In this document: positions 14,221-63,784 of the stretch, piece by piece | Layout of the letters: each line of letters starts with the position of its first letter | Position numbering within the stretch: the first letter of the stretch is position 1 | Origin: Callipepla californica brunnescens | Lineage: Eukaryota; Chordata; Aves; Galliformes; Odontophoridae | Direction of reading: 5' to 3' | DNA length: 64,000 nucleotides | Assembly (NCBI GenBank): GCA_023055505.1 | Contig: JALIRH010000010.1 | Location: 5,772,001 to 5,836,000 of the forward strand | Notes under the pieces: generated by a model | The model's database searches: none | What the model saw: only the letters and a program-made list of their open reading frames with translations | Told to the model about the DNA's origin: nothing | Position numbers and translations under genes: made by a program

Positions 14221-15088
14221 GTGGCAGTGCCTAGTTGGATGCTAGTGCTAACCAAGGTTATAGATCTGAATTCAGGCTTCTTGCAAATAACTAGGCATCT
14301 GGGCATTAATGAAGGCCCTCCTTTCCACTCAGCATCAGCTGTGTGCAGTATCACACGGGCAGGTAGAGCAGGAGCAAATATCCGTACAGGAAGTCAACAT
14401 ATCTTTTCAGGTCATCTAGATTTAATCCATTTAGTAGTTTTTTCTGTGGGCACACTGGATGGCTTACCCCACAGCTGGCTTCCTGGTTGTTCCACAGGGA
14501 AACTGTGCAGGCACATCCAACCTTTAGCCTTGGATTTACCATCTCTCCAGTAGAACAATTGAGATGCAGTCACAGGTCTATGATTGGCACATTTATGAAT
14601 GGCAGCTGGCCAAGAAAACTCATTTCTGGTATGTGGGATGATAACTGAAGAGTGGATTAGAGAATGGATTTTAGTTAGCTGATTGGGATGAACAGGTGGT
14701 CTCTTTATGCTGGAGCCAGGATAAATGAAATCAAGGCTTCTCCTTGACCATTCTGAGAGAAGCCTTGTGCAAAAGGGAGAGCTTAAATAGCTCAGGCTGA
14801 ATCCCAAATATTCATCTAAGATTTACTAAGAAATTCAGAGAGAGTATAGTGGAGGGTTATTTAGTTTTTCTACTGTTGTTTTTCTCTCTTTTACTACCTT
14901 CAGTGCAGACCAAATTGAGTGTGGGAATAAGCACTGGTGCTGGAATTTTAGGATGGCCGATGAACCATAGGTGCCGTTTGTTGGAAAGGAAGCAGATAGA
15001 CATTCTCTGGGAGATGTACCAGAGAAACTTTATCCAGCCAATGTGTTACCTGTGGGAAATACATCACATCAATCACAAAAGAAAGTGA
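14221..15088. other. Unrecognised ORF-dense, less AT-rich segment
   Basis: This stretch holds a 110-codon + strand ORF (14221-14553), a 131-codon minus-strand ORF (14412-14807) and a 79-codon + ORF (14849-15088), the last starting with a hydrophobic 'FLLLFFSLLLPSVQ' run. None matches a family I know. Composition differs somewhat from the AT-rich surroundings, which could mean an old repeat or retroviral remnant, or chance. I call no gene here. Confidence 0.3.
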
Positions 15089-15901
15089 AGGTATGGAAAC
15101 TAGCTCTAAGCATGCTTGCATGACAGTGTGCTAGCAGCAATAATACATAGATGTTAGAGCAGACTAATGTATCTAATATTCAACAGACTGTGCAGCTATA
15201 CTGAAGGTAGGGCATAGGATGGTAGGGCCTGAGCATTGCCGGGTCTCAGCATTTCTGTCATGCATACACATCTTGACACAAGATTGAGATATGGTGGTTT
15301 AATGAATACCTACTTGATGAGAGCTTGTGCAAAATGACACTGGACTAACATTGCTAATTCCAAATTATCTCCTAGTTTTAAAGCATTCTTAATGTATTAC
15401 TATCAAATGATGAATAAGTTGAAAGCAACCTACTAAGGAATAGCAGATTTCTCTTGCTGTTGGTAAAAATCATTGATCCTTTATGAGTTCAGAATCATAA
15501 ATCTTCAGAACAACATGAGGGCTGAACCATAGATGTGTTGCACATATAGCGAAAATTGTGAGAAAGTTTTGAAAATGTAAATGCTTTTGTCATTATGTCT
15601 TTAAGGCTGTTGGTCAGACTTGCCTTCTACTGACACGAGATAGCAAGTACAGGAATGCTGTCAGTGGGATCAGGAAACACACAAAAGTCATCATTTAGTC
15701 TCTTTTTGAGTATGGATGTGCAAATTTGATGTCATTCTTGAGAACGGAGCTATTTGTGTTCCACCGTCTTTTATTTCTTGTTTTCCAAATGTGGTACCAA
15801 AGCCAAAATCAGAATTTAAATCTTGCCTTAAATTCAATTTTGCATTAATGTAAAATAAATCTGTGGCATATATGTAACTTACATTGCATAGCCTACATTG
15901 T

Positions 15902-15902
<1 letters not shown>

Positions 15903-15930
<28 letters not shown>
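15903..15930. repeat. Poly(T) run of about 28 nt
   Basis: An uninterrupted T run. Similar shorter A/T homopolymers occur at about 8-21, 287-304, 4071-4089, 6084-6099, 7451-7470, 8786-8833, 37316-37331 and 46214-46229. None is flanked by recognisable target-site duplications that I could see. Confidence 0.85.
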
Positions 15931-15936
<6 letters not shown>

Positions 15937-18900
15937 AAAGGGTGCTGTGTTTTCTAAGGTAAACTGAGAAAGATGTTTCAGTCACAGCTTGATAAAATTC
16001 ACATTAAATTGGTAACCTCAATTCCCAGTAGGTGGAATCTATGCACTGATCAAATTAAAAAAGTGAAGGAAGATCATTACTCTGTACTGCAATTATTTGT
16101 TGCAGAAGGTATACTGCAGGCTTACCGTGCACATGGAATTCATTCAGCTTGGTGGCAGTTCAGTAGTTCTAGCCTATTAAATGTATGTACTCAGATGGAG
16201 TAGTAATCCACATGCTTTGTGATTTGCTCCATTAAAATATTTTTTGTCTTTCTATGGAATACATAACTATTTTTTTCATCTTTTTAGAACAGAAGTGACT
16301 CAGTTGCAGTTAATGGAATTAAGCTAGCAAAGCAGAAAGCAGGAGAAATCTCTTTATTTTTAATCTAGATCAAAACACAGTAGCTAAATTTTTGTTTAAA
16401 GATACATTAGTTAAATTTAAAAATGTCATCAGAAATCCAATGGCATTCTCAACAAGGCATACGTAAATGTAAAATTAATGCTGATGGACAAAATGCTATG
16501 TCCATATCACAGGGTTATCTGCATTTCTTTAATGGAAGTATAAAAGGATAGGACCAACAGCATAGGTATGGTGAGGGAAGCTTTGGCTTTTTACACAACA
16601 AGTCTGCATGAAAATCTGCTTGTTCCTATACAGATAGTTTGAAGTGAGGCTGTATTTTCCTCCTGAGTTGAATAAATGAACTGGGAGTGAAAACTAGAAC
16701 TAAACCCTTTTTTCTCATAGGCATTCCTAATTTTTTTTTTTTCTGTATCTATTAATACACCTCTGGCCATATTCAGCTGACTTCTCAAGTGAAATTATAA
16801 TATACAACAGAGAAATAGCTCTAGGAACAGGGAATTAGAAGCTGTAACTGCCTTTCCTAATTAAGGCTTCCCATTAGGCTGCCTAGTTTGTTTTCTTATG
16901 GGCATTCTTTCTGTTCCAGTAACTCTTGGTTTCAATCCTGCATAGTGATGGCAGAAAGATCAGATGTCTGTTGCCTGTGGTGCTATAAGAGTTTTGCTGA
17001 TTGATGAAAAATGTGTCATTGAATTAAGAAAGCTGATGGGGAAGTTTAGCATGGATTCTTGTGTAATGAGATGTAAGCTAAGCAATTATACAAAAGTGTG
17101 GATATTGTGGGTATTTGCTGTACTTCCTCTCTCTGGGTCCTGTGTTTTAGCTGTTGGGCAGACTAGATTGGGACACTAAACCTTGCATTTAAGTACTGTT
17201 AGCCAAGTTCAAGTAATCTTATACTAGCAAACCCATGTGCCCATCTGCTTTAGCCATGCAGAGAGGAAATATCAAGAACACAACATTAAATGGTTAGGAA
17301 AAATCTATTATCAGTCTGGTAACATGCATGTTTCCCTCCTGAATCTGAGCATTAAAAAGTTGTTTAGTCTTAATATTATAATCTGATTTCTGTCCCTCCA
17401 CCAAGTTTGTTGCTTTGGATACGCTACTTAGCTTCAGAGCTACCTGTGGTAGTCCTATAATGGAGATAAACAGGCCATATACATAGCTTTAGTGAAGAAA
17501 GGAAAAGGTGTTTCTTTTAAGCTAGGGCATCACATTCAAAGCTGTAACAGTTATAACAGCTATAGCAGTGCCTCCCCTTCACACTTTATGGAAGGTTCCT
17601 CAGTGTTATTCTATATTCCGAAGGCATGAATCATGGTGATTAATTTCTAAATCAAAAATAAAGAGAAACTGTGTCAATAAAAAAAAAAATCAATGAATCA
17701 AAAAAAATTACATGTAGATTGATTTTTTTTTTTTTTATTTGTAGTAGCTGTGCTCTGCAGGCTTTGCCTTGAATCAGCCAGGTGATGTTCCCTGTGTATA
17801 TCACTGATACTCTCACTAATATCCTAGCAATTTTTATTTTAAATGAAAATGAAGATTGCAGTATTACCTCATGGCACTTTGAAGTGTTAATGCTACTCTT
17901 AACTGTGATACTTTTTCTAAGATGCATGATTTTCAACAATTAATATTTTAGTTTTTGCCAAATCAAAAATGTAATTTGTGTCACAGAGCAAGGGCAAAAT
18001 GAAGGGCAAAGATTAAATTCTGCTTACTCTAGCAGAATGTTTCACAGTACTGGATCATCAGAGGAAGCAGCAATGTGCACAGACATCTAAAAGTGACTTT
18101 CTGAAATTCAAAGAAAGATTCCAGGAGAATAATGCTATCCAGTTGCCTTTGCTAATTTACTTACATTTTCGTTTTCTATTAATGGTAATTCTGGATGCCT
18201 TGGACTTAATAAGTGTAGGCAGATCAACTATGTTTTCAGTAACACACATACAGCTGAATAACTTCAGACTTCACCTGCATATGATTTACAAATGGTCTGT
18301 ACACATGAAGTATATTGAGTATGCTTAGGAATTATGTGACTTGAAACAATGCATACAGTACAAAGCATATATGAATATATTTTTCTTGTGATATTTCAGA
18401 AGAAACACAATGACTCTATTCTGAAAATTTCTGAGTAACTTATTTTCCAAAATTTTGGATCCCTGTACCCACTGTATGGGCCAACACTTCATGGGTTGTT
18501 CATATGTTTATTTGTTTAACATGAAATTAGCACCTTTGACATTTTACAATGAGATATCTTCATCTCAGGTATTTAGAATCTGCTCCTCTGATTGTCGGCA
18601 GTGGTTCTATATAACCGGAAGAAGTATTTCTTTTTTTTTTCCAAGAAAACTGAACTATAGATCATATGAGGACTTTGATCCCACTTTCTTGATTTATCAA
18701 CTCTATTCCACTAGTCAATACATGTGTGATTAAGATGTTTGTGCTTAACCTGGCAATAACTGTCTAGATGATGTGTAGATCATTAATACACATAAAACAA
18801 AGCTTAATCTCCTTTTCATCTGGGTTGATATGTTCCCTTTACAGCCATGTCTTGTATTTTTACTTCTCTGTCATTCCATAGCTTTTTTTTTATTTTGGTG

Positions 18901-18989
18901 TGTACTGCTTTGTTTTGAGCATTCAGTATTCTGGAAGGCTGAGTAATCATTTTGCAAAAACCACAGCAATGAGTGGAGACTGCAGTTAG

Positions 18990-19140
18990 ACAGAATCACA
19001 GAATCATAGGGGTTGAAAAGGGTCCTCTGGATATCATATGGTCCCTGAATGTCCAACCTTTTGGCTTGCCTGGGCTGCACTGGGTGAAGAGGAATTGTCT
19101 TGGGCCACATACAAAAAATATAGTTTATCTATTTAAGTAA
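18990..19140 (-). mobile_element. CR1 3'-end fragment (minus orientation) abutting another old repeat
   Basis: 'acagaatcacagaatcatag' and 'gggtcctctggatatcat' are the complement of a CR1 3' end, so this element is reversed. Immediately after it, 'ccaaccttttggcttgcctg', 'ggctgcactgggtgaagagg' and 'aattgtcttgggccacatac' read like a different interspersed repeat, a type I recall from amniote DNA transposon remnants but cannot name. The second part is low confidence. Confidence 0.6.
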
Positions 19141-19921
19141 CAAAACTTTTTTTTTTTTCCTCTAGTAAAGCATAGAAAAAAGAGTAACAAAACTTAAAAG
19201 ATGTTTGATCTTATTTTTTTTGAAATAATGTATCTGGCTGTTTCAGTGGCAGTAGTTGGAATTTTTAGTGAGTTCTCAGTTGTTCTTCAGAGATTTTTAA
19301 TGAAATGTTATTCTTTTTGTGCTTCATAAATGTACGTACTGCCAATTAGCAACCATATGAATTGTGAGGTGAGGGATGCTTTTCTCTAGTAAAATAGGGT
19401 TTATAAAATTCTGGAAAAGATTGCAACCATTGACATTCATCGGTATTTGCTGAATGTATGGAGACCAACAGTGGATGTGAGTGCAGTGTGGGATGGATGG
19501 TACGTTTCAACAGTGGTGACAGTGACATGGAAGGAAAGCCATTTGCAAATGGCAGTGCACAGGTATCACCTCCACTGGAGTAGATTTTTGTGAGTATACA
19601 GGTTCTTGCTCAGCACATTGCTAGTGATGGTGACTATGTTGAAAACCGTTTTGCAGCTGAGAATTTGCTCTGTATAATAGTGTTATTGTGCTCTTCGTAT
19701 GTGTTGTAGTTTTCATGGAAGTAAATAGGAGGTATTACTTTTGGAGCAACCTGCATATATTTCAACATTCTGACATAGAATAAGCAAAAGCATTTCAAAA
19801 TAAATGTTTTAAATTTATTATTCAATGATTGTAACGTGTTTGCTTATTTTTTTTCCTGCTTCCTTTTAGTATTTTCCTATGCAGAAGAATAAATGGTAAT
19901 TAAAATGTGCAGGATGAAAAG

Positions 19922-55205
<35,284 letters not shown>

Positions 55206-55213
55206 TGAAACTA

Positions 55214-55240
55214 TGCATGCATACAAAGAATCCATGCATG
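55214..55240 (+). promoter_or_regulatory. Paired RBFOX-type TGCATG motifs just downstream of exon 20
   Basis: TGCATG occurs at 55214-55219 and again at 55235-55240, within 56 nt of the exon 20 donor. In pre-mRNA this is UGCAUG, the RBFOX binding site, which promotes inclusion of the upstream exon when it sits downstream. The homologous exon 18A of SCN8A is known to be activated by RBFOX through downstream sites. Function here is inferred from that parallel. Confidence 0.6.
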
Positions 55241-58200
55241 CAGAATAAGGAATGACAAGTCCATGCAGAAAGGCTGCACTATCTTTTTATCTGTTGCATA
55301 TATTTTACTAACAGATAAGCAAAAAGCTTCATCAATTCACTTAAATCCATATGCAGTATCACGTAGAAGTTACGTTCATTAAGGTTACTTTACTTTCTAG
55401 CCAATCTCAGGAGTTCTCCATTTAAGGCTTTGAAATTACCAACTATGAACTCTCTCAACAGACTTTTAATAATGAATTAAATAAGCACATTACTTTATTT
55501 ATACAGGGATCTAATTTAGCAATAGTTTATAAAGCTATTTTCTGTTACCAGTTGAAATCCTACATTTTTCTTCATATTTGATAAACCAACTTTGGCCTAA
55601 CAATGCTGAATTTTACTACATCATACCAGAGATGTATTTGTATCAGATAGTGGTTTAAATTTATTTCTGAGTTTGGCTGATAAATGCTTCTAAAATGAAT
55701 TTATATCTATAAAATTATTCTTTCTGTAAATTAAACGTTTTTCTTATTTTAACAAATCTCTATGCAATACAATATGTATAAGGTTTTGTCATACTTATTC
55801 TGAGTAACTTACAGGCCCTGCTTACTATACATGTCACTCAAGAAAGCATTTTAACTTAGCATTTTAACTTTTTTTTTTTTTTCATCTGTTTATGCCTTCT
55901 GTTCCTAAAAGCCACTGAATACAAACTAACTCTATATGCATGTCATTGAATTATGTTTTAAGAGAATGCATTTTGCTACTTCTTGGAAACATGGGAGGAA
56001 ACAGTGTGCTAATGAACTTCAGTTCAATTACAAAATAGTGAGATAGCCTAGAATGCACTGTTTGAACAGCATTTAGATATAAACCGAATATTAATGAAGT
56101 CAAACTGAGAATCTTAGAATTCTTTGAATTCTTTAAGTCATCAGGCTGCATATTTCTACTTCAGTAATCTTCAGAAGAAATACTGCTAACTATTGACTGC
56201 TAGAATAACACATTTCAGTTTCATTTTTCAATTTTGCTTTTATCTGTTTGTGAATTGGTAATTCATCAGGGTAAAAGCTGGTCAAATTCCACAGAATTTG
56301 TATGAGTTTACTTCTAAGTTTAGAATGACTGTTTGATTTAGCAATTTTCTCTTTGTCTTTCTTTGTACTTACTGTTCATGAACATTCAGACAAATGTGTT
56401 TTTTGCAGACAGATGTTGGGAAATTACTCTCAGCTTTAATTTTTTTATAACATTCTGGTCAGCTGCAGGAGGACTGGGAGGCTAGTTTAGAAGTTCTACA
56501 CAAAAAAGAAACAGCTCTTTAGATGACATTGGAACAAAAACAAACATTATTGGAAATACAGTGTTGAAAATTATTGCCAAATCTTTTATTCATTTTTTTT
56601 CTATATCCTTACATGCCTGCCTTAGTACATTTTGTACTTAGAACATTTAGGATATCAATGCTCAAAGAAAAGTACTTATTATTTGAAATCTATATATTGC
56701 ATTCCTTTTCACTATAAAACCATGAAACTATGCCAGAGACCCAATCATATGGTAGAATTTCAGATACACAAGATGAATAATTCAAGAGCAACTTACTGTG
56801 TAGGAATCACAGACAAGACTGAAAAAGCAGAAACGGTTAAGCTCCATCATCCAATATTTATGATAATCAATGAAGTACTTGATACTAGTCACTTAGCAAA
56901 TGTGACTAGCCAAATGCATAGTCTTTCTCTTCACTATTAATTATATGTACTTCTGAAAATGTTTTTTTTCGAAGTGCTTGGCAAGCGTGTACAGTGTTTG
57001 TTTACTTACAGATATTAGCATTACTTTATGAATGACTCACGAACAGTAAAAAGGTTCAAATAACAACTGACCAGCTCATTATAAGAATATACCCATGTCA
57101 ACTTAGTCTTCTCAGAAACTTAGTTGATTTCATAAAAACCCATTAAAAGAGATTTTTTTTGTCAACATGAAGTAAAAATTACTTAGCCCACCTTGCTTTT
57201 TTATATTATCCAGACCTACACTGACTTACAAGCTGAGTCTTTTTATTCAGCATGTCTTTATTGTTTTCCCCCAAGTTCAAAATGATGTCAATTTGCCTTT
57301 AAAAGAAGAGACTGAATGTATTCGATAGAATTCCCTGTACATAAGCAACTCTGTATAATTTTGGAAATCAAACCGTTAAACAATCTAAGCTACTTTAAAT
57401 TGCTATTTTTTCTTAAATAAGATTATCATTATGGTGAACTTGAAAAATGCAGCATTTTATAGAGCCACTGAACAATAATATTTCTATCCAAAAATATCAA
57501 AACATACTTCAATCTTTAAGTCATGTCATCTTTTATAGATCAGCTTACTTATGAAACAGCATAATTACAAAATTGAGATAGGTAATTCCTATTGACAAAG
57601 TGAAAATAAAATCTATGAATCATTTGTGATTAAACAGGTACAAATGGTTCATAATCTGTGCTTGCTTTGAGCATAGAAATGTTTTTTCCCATATTAAGGG
57701 CATTTAAAATATCTAATAATAATCTGTAGTCTAAGAAATTTTAATATTTCTATAGTGAGTCTCAAAACCAACTCCACCCAGATGCTGGAAGGCAAAGTAA
57801 ATAATCGCTTTAATTTGATTTAAATTTTTGTCATAGGGTTTATATTCTTATCTCAATTAATCCACATGCTAAGCAGAATTATCTGCAACCTGAGATTTGA
57901 ATATACCCATTGCTTTTTGTTTAGCTTTTTAGTATTTGCAATATAATGCTTTTGCGCTAGTTTCGAACTGGTATGCTACTTGTCAATATAGAATACTGAG
58001 TACACATTGCTTTGCTGAGTTAGAAAATTAAGTGACAATAAAGCATGCATTTGTGTCCAATTTCACAAAATAAAGCATGTCATGCAGTGCTTGATTTATT
58101 TATTAGAGAAATAGTAGAAGGCAGCAAACAATCTGAAAACCACTTGCACTTTCAGTTTTGCATGCCTTATGCATATTTCTGGCTGATTGCTTCAAACATT

Positions 58201-61200
58201 TACTGTATTTCAAATTTCCAGTCCAATTTCATAACATGTAAAACTAAATTAGAGTATTTGGTGTCTTAAATATCTTCTAAAATTCAACAGCTTCCCTTAC
58301 CGTGAAAGCACTAATGAGGCATTTCCTAGAATACTCCAAACTTTATTAGTAGGAACGAAAGTTTCTTATATGACTGAGTTATAAAGCGTAGCATCAAGTG
58401 TCTGTCATTACAGATTCACAACTAACAATGGGCTATATATTTCTCTTTTATATGGAATCTGTATAAAATCATTGGAATCTGAATTCAGTCTTCATTTTAG
58501 GATAAACTGGTCTGTGTTGGAAACTAACTTTATAATTTTTTAAAAATATCAATAATTGTGTTAATAATTCTACTATCTTCCTCAATAATTAGAAATGTTC
58601 TTCAGGAAACATCAGAAACACAAAAAAGTTACTGCATTTACTGTCATGACCTTAGAAAAGCCTTGATCCTTGGTTACAAGCACCAACTGTAGGAGGTTAT
58701 CATTACTGCAGGGTTTTTTTATAGTTCCAGTGGAAATGATAAATCAACACAAACAGCATCTGCTGCAAATGTGACACTTTATCTTACAGATAATTATTAT
58801 GTGTTTAATCTCAAGAAAGTATAGAGGGTTATATTTTGCTAAACTCAAGATTGTGTGGTGTGAGAGATTTTTTGAGTGCTGCCGTTTTTGAGGATTGTGA
58901 TCTTACTAACTTTGAGTCTTAAGGAAAGTCTATTACATGTGCAATATTTCCCAAAACACAGCTGAAAATTTTGGAGAATTGAATCTAAGAATACCTTGTG
59001 TACAGATGTTGATAAATCATACGGGAAATATCCTAATATGTGGGGATTTTTCTTAGACTATAATTTCACATTTAGAAGAGAATTTTTAAAGGAGTTCCTT
59101 ATAGCACTGAAACTAATGTGATTTTTGACTGGATTTTTGTTTGTTGTATCTTGAAGAAACTCCTTACTGTTAGGATCACAATGTAATGAAATATAACGGA
59201 CAATGGCATTAAATTTATGCCATGACAAAAGCAAAAGTAATTTTCACCAGGTCTAGTGAATTTCACCAATACTGTTCTCACATCAACTAATCGTTCTGGT
59301 TTTGTGCTTGTATGTACTTACAGTATTTACCAACTCTTCTAAGAGAGAAATGCAGCCATATAATTTATTGCTTGGCAAATAACTATTCTGTTTCATCACA
59401 CAGTACGTTAAAGTGTATGTTTTTCTCTTTGTTATGTCTTCACAAGTATTTTGCCATATACTTGATCTGTTGTGAGAAACAGATTCAAAGCTGCTATAGG
59501 AACAAATTTCATTAAATCAAACAATGTAGTTTGCTTTTAATAGACAGTTAAGTGAATTAAAAATTGCTTCTGTTTTTACTTTAACCAAAATAAACTTTGT
59601 TAGGAAAGCTGTCCAGAATGAGATTAGGAGAGACGTCCTGAGACAACCTGCTTGAATCACCCTGCTACTGCTTTGGAAATTTCAGGGCACAAATCTACCC
59701 CCCACAAGCATGGAATTTCTCCAGCACAAAATGTAATACAAATAGTTTGTGCATTAAATATTTGGGGAAGTATTTTCCCTTCTTTGAAGATAAAAATCCA
59801 TGTCAGAGCCATTCTTTGGGGTCAGCTATGTGCATATAGCATTAAGGAAAAGGAGTAATTGTTGTATAATCTTGATAAGAGAGTGAGTTTATTCTCATCT
59901 TAGATCTTTTGTCTCTTGCTTTATCTTTACTCATTAACACTAAGAGTTGTCTTTCCTTGTCAGATCTCTCCCTGATACTTTCCATTTGCCTGTTCTCTCT
60001 TTGCATACTATCGTTTAAATCCAAAGTTTTCTTTACAATTGATGCTCTAAATGGTAGATTTCTAACAACCTTCTAACAATCTTCACCCTGTATCCTTAAC
60101 ACAGTCTTCATTTTACGCAAGCTTGAATAATTTGGATGAATCTGCATTTTCACATTCACCATAGATGCTTCCTTCAATCATTATTTGGAGAATGTCAAGC
60201 AGATTACAGTTTTTCTCACAGAAATATTTAATTTTCATCCTTTATTGTCTCCAAGACCAGTTCATAGTGCTCATCATGCATATGCAGCATCTTCCCAATG
60301 TTTATTGTTTACTTACACTATCTGTTGTTTACTTACACAATGTATCCATTCTAAGCTGCTCACCTTAGCGTTCCCAACAAATCTTTCATTTAGCTCTGTA
60401 TTGTGCAGCTTGTGCAGAAGTTTTACTCTGCTGCTGAGGAGGAACCAAGCTTTGCCTACAAAGTTATTCAGAGTGCATGTGGGAAGGGTGAGCAGCAGTG
60501 CAGGTATCAATCATGACATTGCAGAGACAAAACAGGGACTGAAAATACTCTAAGGGAGTGTATACTACAGTACTTGTACAAGACATTTACCTTACATGTA
60601 GACCGTTTCTTGAAAAAAAGTGACTATTGATAAAATAATACTCAGTGTTTTACTATTTTTATATTTTATGAAAACAGGTTGTTCCCAGGTGTCCTGTTTT
60701 ATAACGAAGAGAATAGTCCTTTGAATTTTCAAGCTCTGGGGAATTTTGAATCAGTAGAAATTCAGGTGAAATCCCTGTTTACAAATCAAGTGCCAGTCCT
60801 TTCAGCTTTGTTTCTTGTTCTATGTTGTTTAGGATTACAAGAGCTTATACAAGGTTTAATGTTTAGATGGTAGATTTTAGAGGGAAAAAGAAAAATGTTT
60901 TCCTGTGTCTGCATGTATATACATATGTATAAATCTATTTATTTGGAGTAAAACATCAGCAGAAACATTGATTTGATTTTGACACCTACCATTCACTGTT
61001 TTTAAGTTCAAACCCACCTCCTTCTCAGTTAAATGTCTCTGCCTGTAAGAAAGAGTGAGGCCTATTTTGTTAGAGATTTTGCATAACAGAAGATGCTAAA
61101 AAATGAAGTCAAACATCAAGTATCAAATGGAACCCTTCCCAACAGATTTATTTGAAATATTCACAGTCTTTATCTGAATTATTTAAATGTTTAAGCTCTC

Positions 61201-63747
61201 TTTCACCTTTGTTAACATTTGAACTAATTTGGATATTAAAAAATTTCATCATTGCACTGCTGGATGATCTCATAATTTAAGAAAATCGTATTTGCTGAGG
61301 GTTTTTGTTTTTGTTTTGTTTCTGCGTATTTTTTATTGTTGATTAAGATTTTATAATCACTGATTACCCTGCAGGTCCATGTATTTCCTCTTTTTACCTG
61401 ATTAAGCAAACATCAAGCAGCCTATGAACCCTGAAGTAAAAAGAGATAGCTGAGAGAAGAATGCTGCAAGAAATTCCCAGTTCTTCATAGATAGAAGTAT
61501 AGTATCAATGTCATGCCTGGAAACTAAGGAGTCATTCAAGTACTTAATGTGGGAGGTACTTTAAAGAATTCTTGGCAAACTTCTGCTCTATGCCACCTGC
61601 CCTGGCATTTCTAATTACCTTTCAAAATGGCTTAAAATTGCAACCTTTATTTTGGATGTGGTTTAGCAAAAAAGAAAAAAAAAAAGTTGTTTGAGTTTGG
61701 GTGCTTCTGTATTTATGTTTTCTGCTTTGATCTGAAGGTCTTCCTATCACATGGACATAAAAGAATAGAATGGATGCAAATTCTTCAGTTTGATCTGCAT
61801 CATAATTTTTTCTGATTGCATGCTGTCTTCTGAGCACCTATTTATTTTTGTAAGCAGTTGTCTTCAGAAAACACCATTATTTACATACAGAAAGGATTCT
61901 GTTTTGTATTTCTGACTTGTCTGATAGGAACATCTGCTTATGTTCCATGATAGGTAAACTGAAAAAATGTACAGCATGCATATGATAGAAGATCCAAAGA
62001 CAGTGGAAAAAGTGATCAATTAAAAGTATGTTAAGGAGAGCTGGACATTGATTTCAAGCTGCTGGATAGCCTGTTGCAGACCTGTAGTGCACTCATGCTG
62101 CCATAATTCAAATAAATCAGCTCATGCACAGGTCTACTTTAAACTGTTGGTCCATGAATGCCAGGAGCAAGGAATTGAACTTTTCAAGACAAAGACTTGT
62201 TCCAATGACTCCTTGCCTATCTATCACTGACTACTAGAAAGTGCTAATCTTTTTGATTCAGCTATTGAATTTCTTTATTGTCTCTCTCAGATCCCCATTT
62301 GATCCCCGACTGGGAAAGTTACTGTGTTCCTTAGGTCTTTTTCTCCCTTGCTTCACCTCCATCATGATTTAAGAAAGAAAGCAACTGATAGCCTCCTCCT
62401 GCTCAAGTCAGCATGGTTTCAGCATCTTCTAGCCTTCCCTGTTGGATGTTTTTAGAGTCCTTTATTATAAGAACATTTTACACTCAGATTGTATACATCA
62501 CTCGACCTTCCATTCCTGTCCACCCACAGCACACCTGCCTACTCATTTCAGTCATCTTACCTCTGTGGTGGACCAAATATCAAAACCAATGGCTGCTTGC
62601 TCACTTCTCCATCTTTCATTGCAAGTTCTCTCCACCAGATTTGTGTACATCTGGACTTCAGCCAGGAGAGCAGGAGAGATTCATGGTCGTCTTATATCAT
62701 GGTTGTTTGGGACAAAGCAGTACTCATACTTACTCTCAAATCCCGCTCAAAGCTGGTTCAGTGTTTAATTTAAGTCAGAAATGAATCGTCCTTTTTCCCT
62801 TGGATGTTGCTTATACTACGTACACTGTTGACCATTCCTCTCTTCTTGCCAGGGCCTTTGAAAACCTGGCTCTTCAACCTTGGTAGTAATGAGAGATGAA
62901 TGGCTTTTTGTATAAAACCCTGCCTGAAGTCTGTAAGTGTGACTATACAGACAATCGCTCAAAAAGAAATTATTTATCTTTTAGATACATGCATGTAATC
63001 CTATTTCTTGTTCTTCTTCCTTGGAGTTCTTGAAAAGTTTCTTCAGGCTTTCCCAGTTACCAAGGGAAACAAGTATGAAGGGAATACATCTTATGTTTGT
63101 TATGACTATTTGCCAAGCGTGCACAGAAGGTATGATTTTATTCATATAGGTATTGGTGAAGTAAAAGCTATTTAACTTTCTGTGCTAGTTTATGTAAATA
63201 CTATGTGAGACTGTATACACATAACAGTTAAATCATTTCTATAGCCTTTAATGAGATTATTCAGAGGAGATCAGGCACATCAAATCTTTGAGGAGCTCTT
63301 CACGTCTAAGTCAAATAATACATGTTGGTAACTCCCAAAATGGAGGTAAATAAAGTACTTCATTTTTAGTAGGAAGAATTTTCCAGAGATAATCTGATAA
63401 TATTCCTCTTCATCCTAAAGAGTGTAACTTTTTTCTCATTTGCATCATGGTCAAAGAGTTTAGAACTTCTTCACAAAAGCTGCAACTGTTATGTATAATT
63501 TTTAAGTAATACTGAAGACTATTCCTGGTTTGTTTACAATTTGCAGGAAACCCAAGTTGAATGTAGAAGTTCCTAGAAATCCTGTGGCTACTCAGATAGA
63601 TGCCAAGATCTGATGAAACCATTCTGCTGTGAGAACACATCTATGATATGTATGTGTTTGAGATATTGGCCACAGTAAGGCTGTATCTCATAAAGCTTAT
63701 ATTGTAGTACCAGAGCAGGGATAAGCTGTTACTCTGCACAGTTCCCA

Positions 63748-63784
63748 TTATAAATATATATATTTATATACACATATATATAAA
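63748..63784. repeat. (TA)n microsatellite in intron 20
   Basis: Alternating TA units are interrupted by 'ttta' and 'cac'. Nothing else recognisable lies around it. Confidence 0.7.

Larger units (their letters stand above)
1..19869 (+). other. Non-coding DNA upstream of the first coding exon (5' intron or 5' flank)
   Basis: No exon with family similarity was found on either strand in these 19.9 kb. The acceptor at 19868-19869 shows that at least one 5' UTR exon is spliced on from upstream, so much or all of the stretch is probably intron 0. I could not place that exon, a CpG island or a promoter. Contents listed separately: pyrimidine tract (758-908), homopolymer runs, CR1 fragments near 7290, 10795, 13970 and 18990, TA/TG repeat (13193-13280) and an ORF-dense patch (14221-15088). 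The rest is unremarkable AT-rich sequence. Confidence 0.7.

Noticed and set aside
57925..57970. Possible exon 20N: 'ttgtttag' acceptor, stop-containing segment, 'gtatgc' donor
   Set aside because: It is 46 (or 38) nt, not the 64 nt I recall for mammalian 20N, and I could not confirm any sequence match; AG...GT pairs of this kind are common by chance.
62413..62784. Three overlapping + strand ORFs of 94-123 codons
   Set aside because: All three frames are open over the same bases, which points to base composition rather than selection; no family motif or splice pattern was seen.
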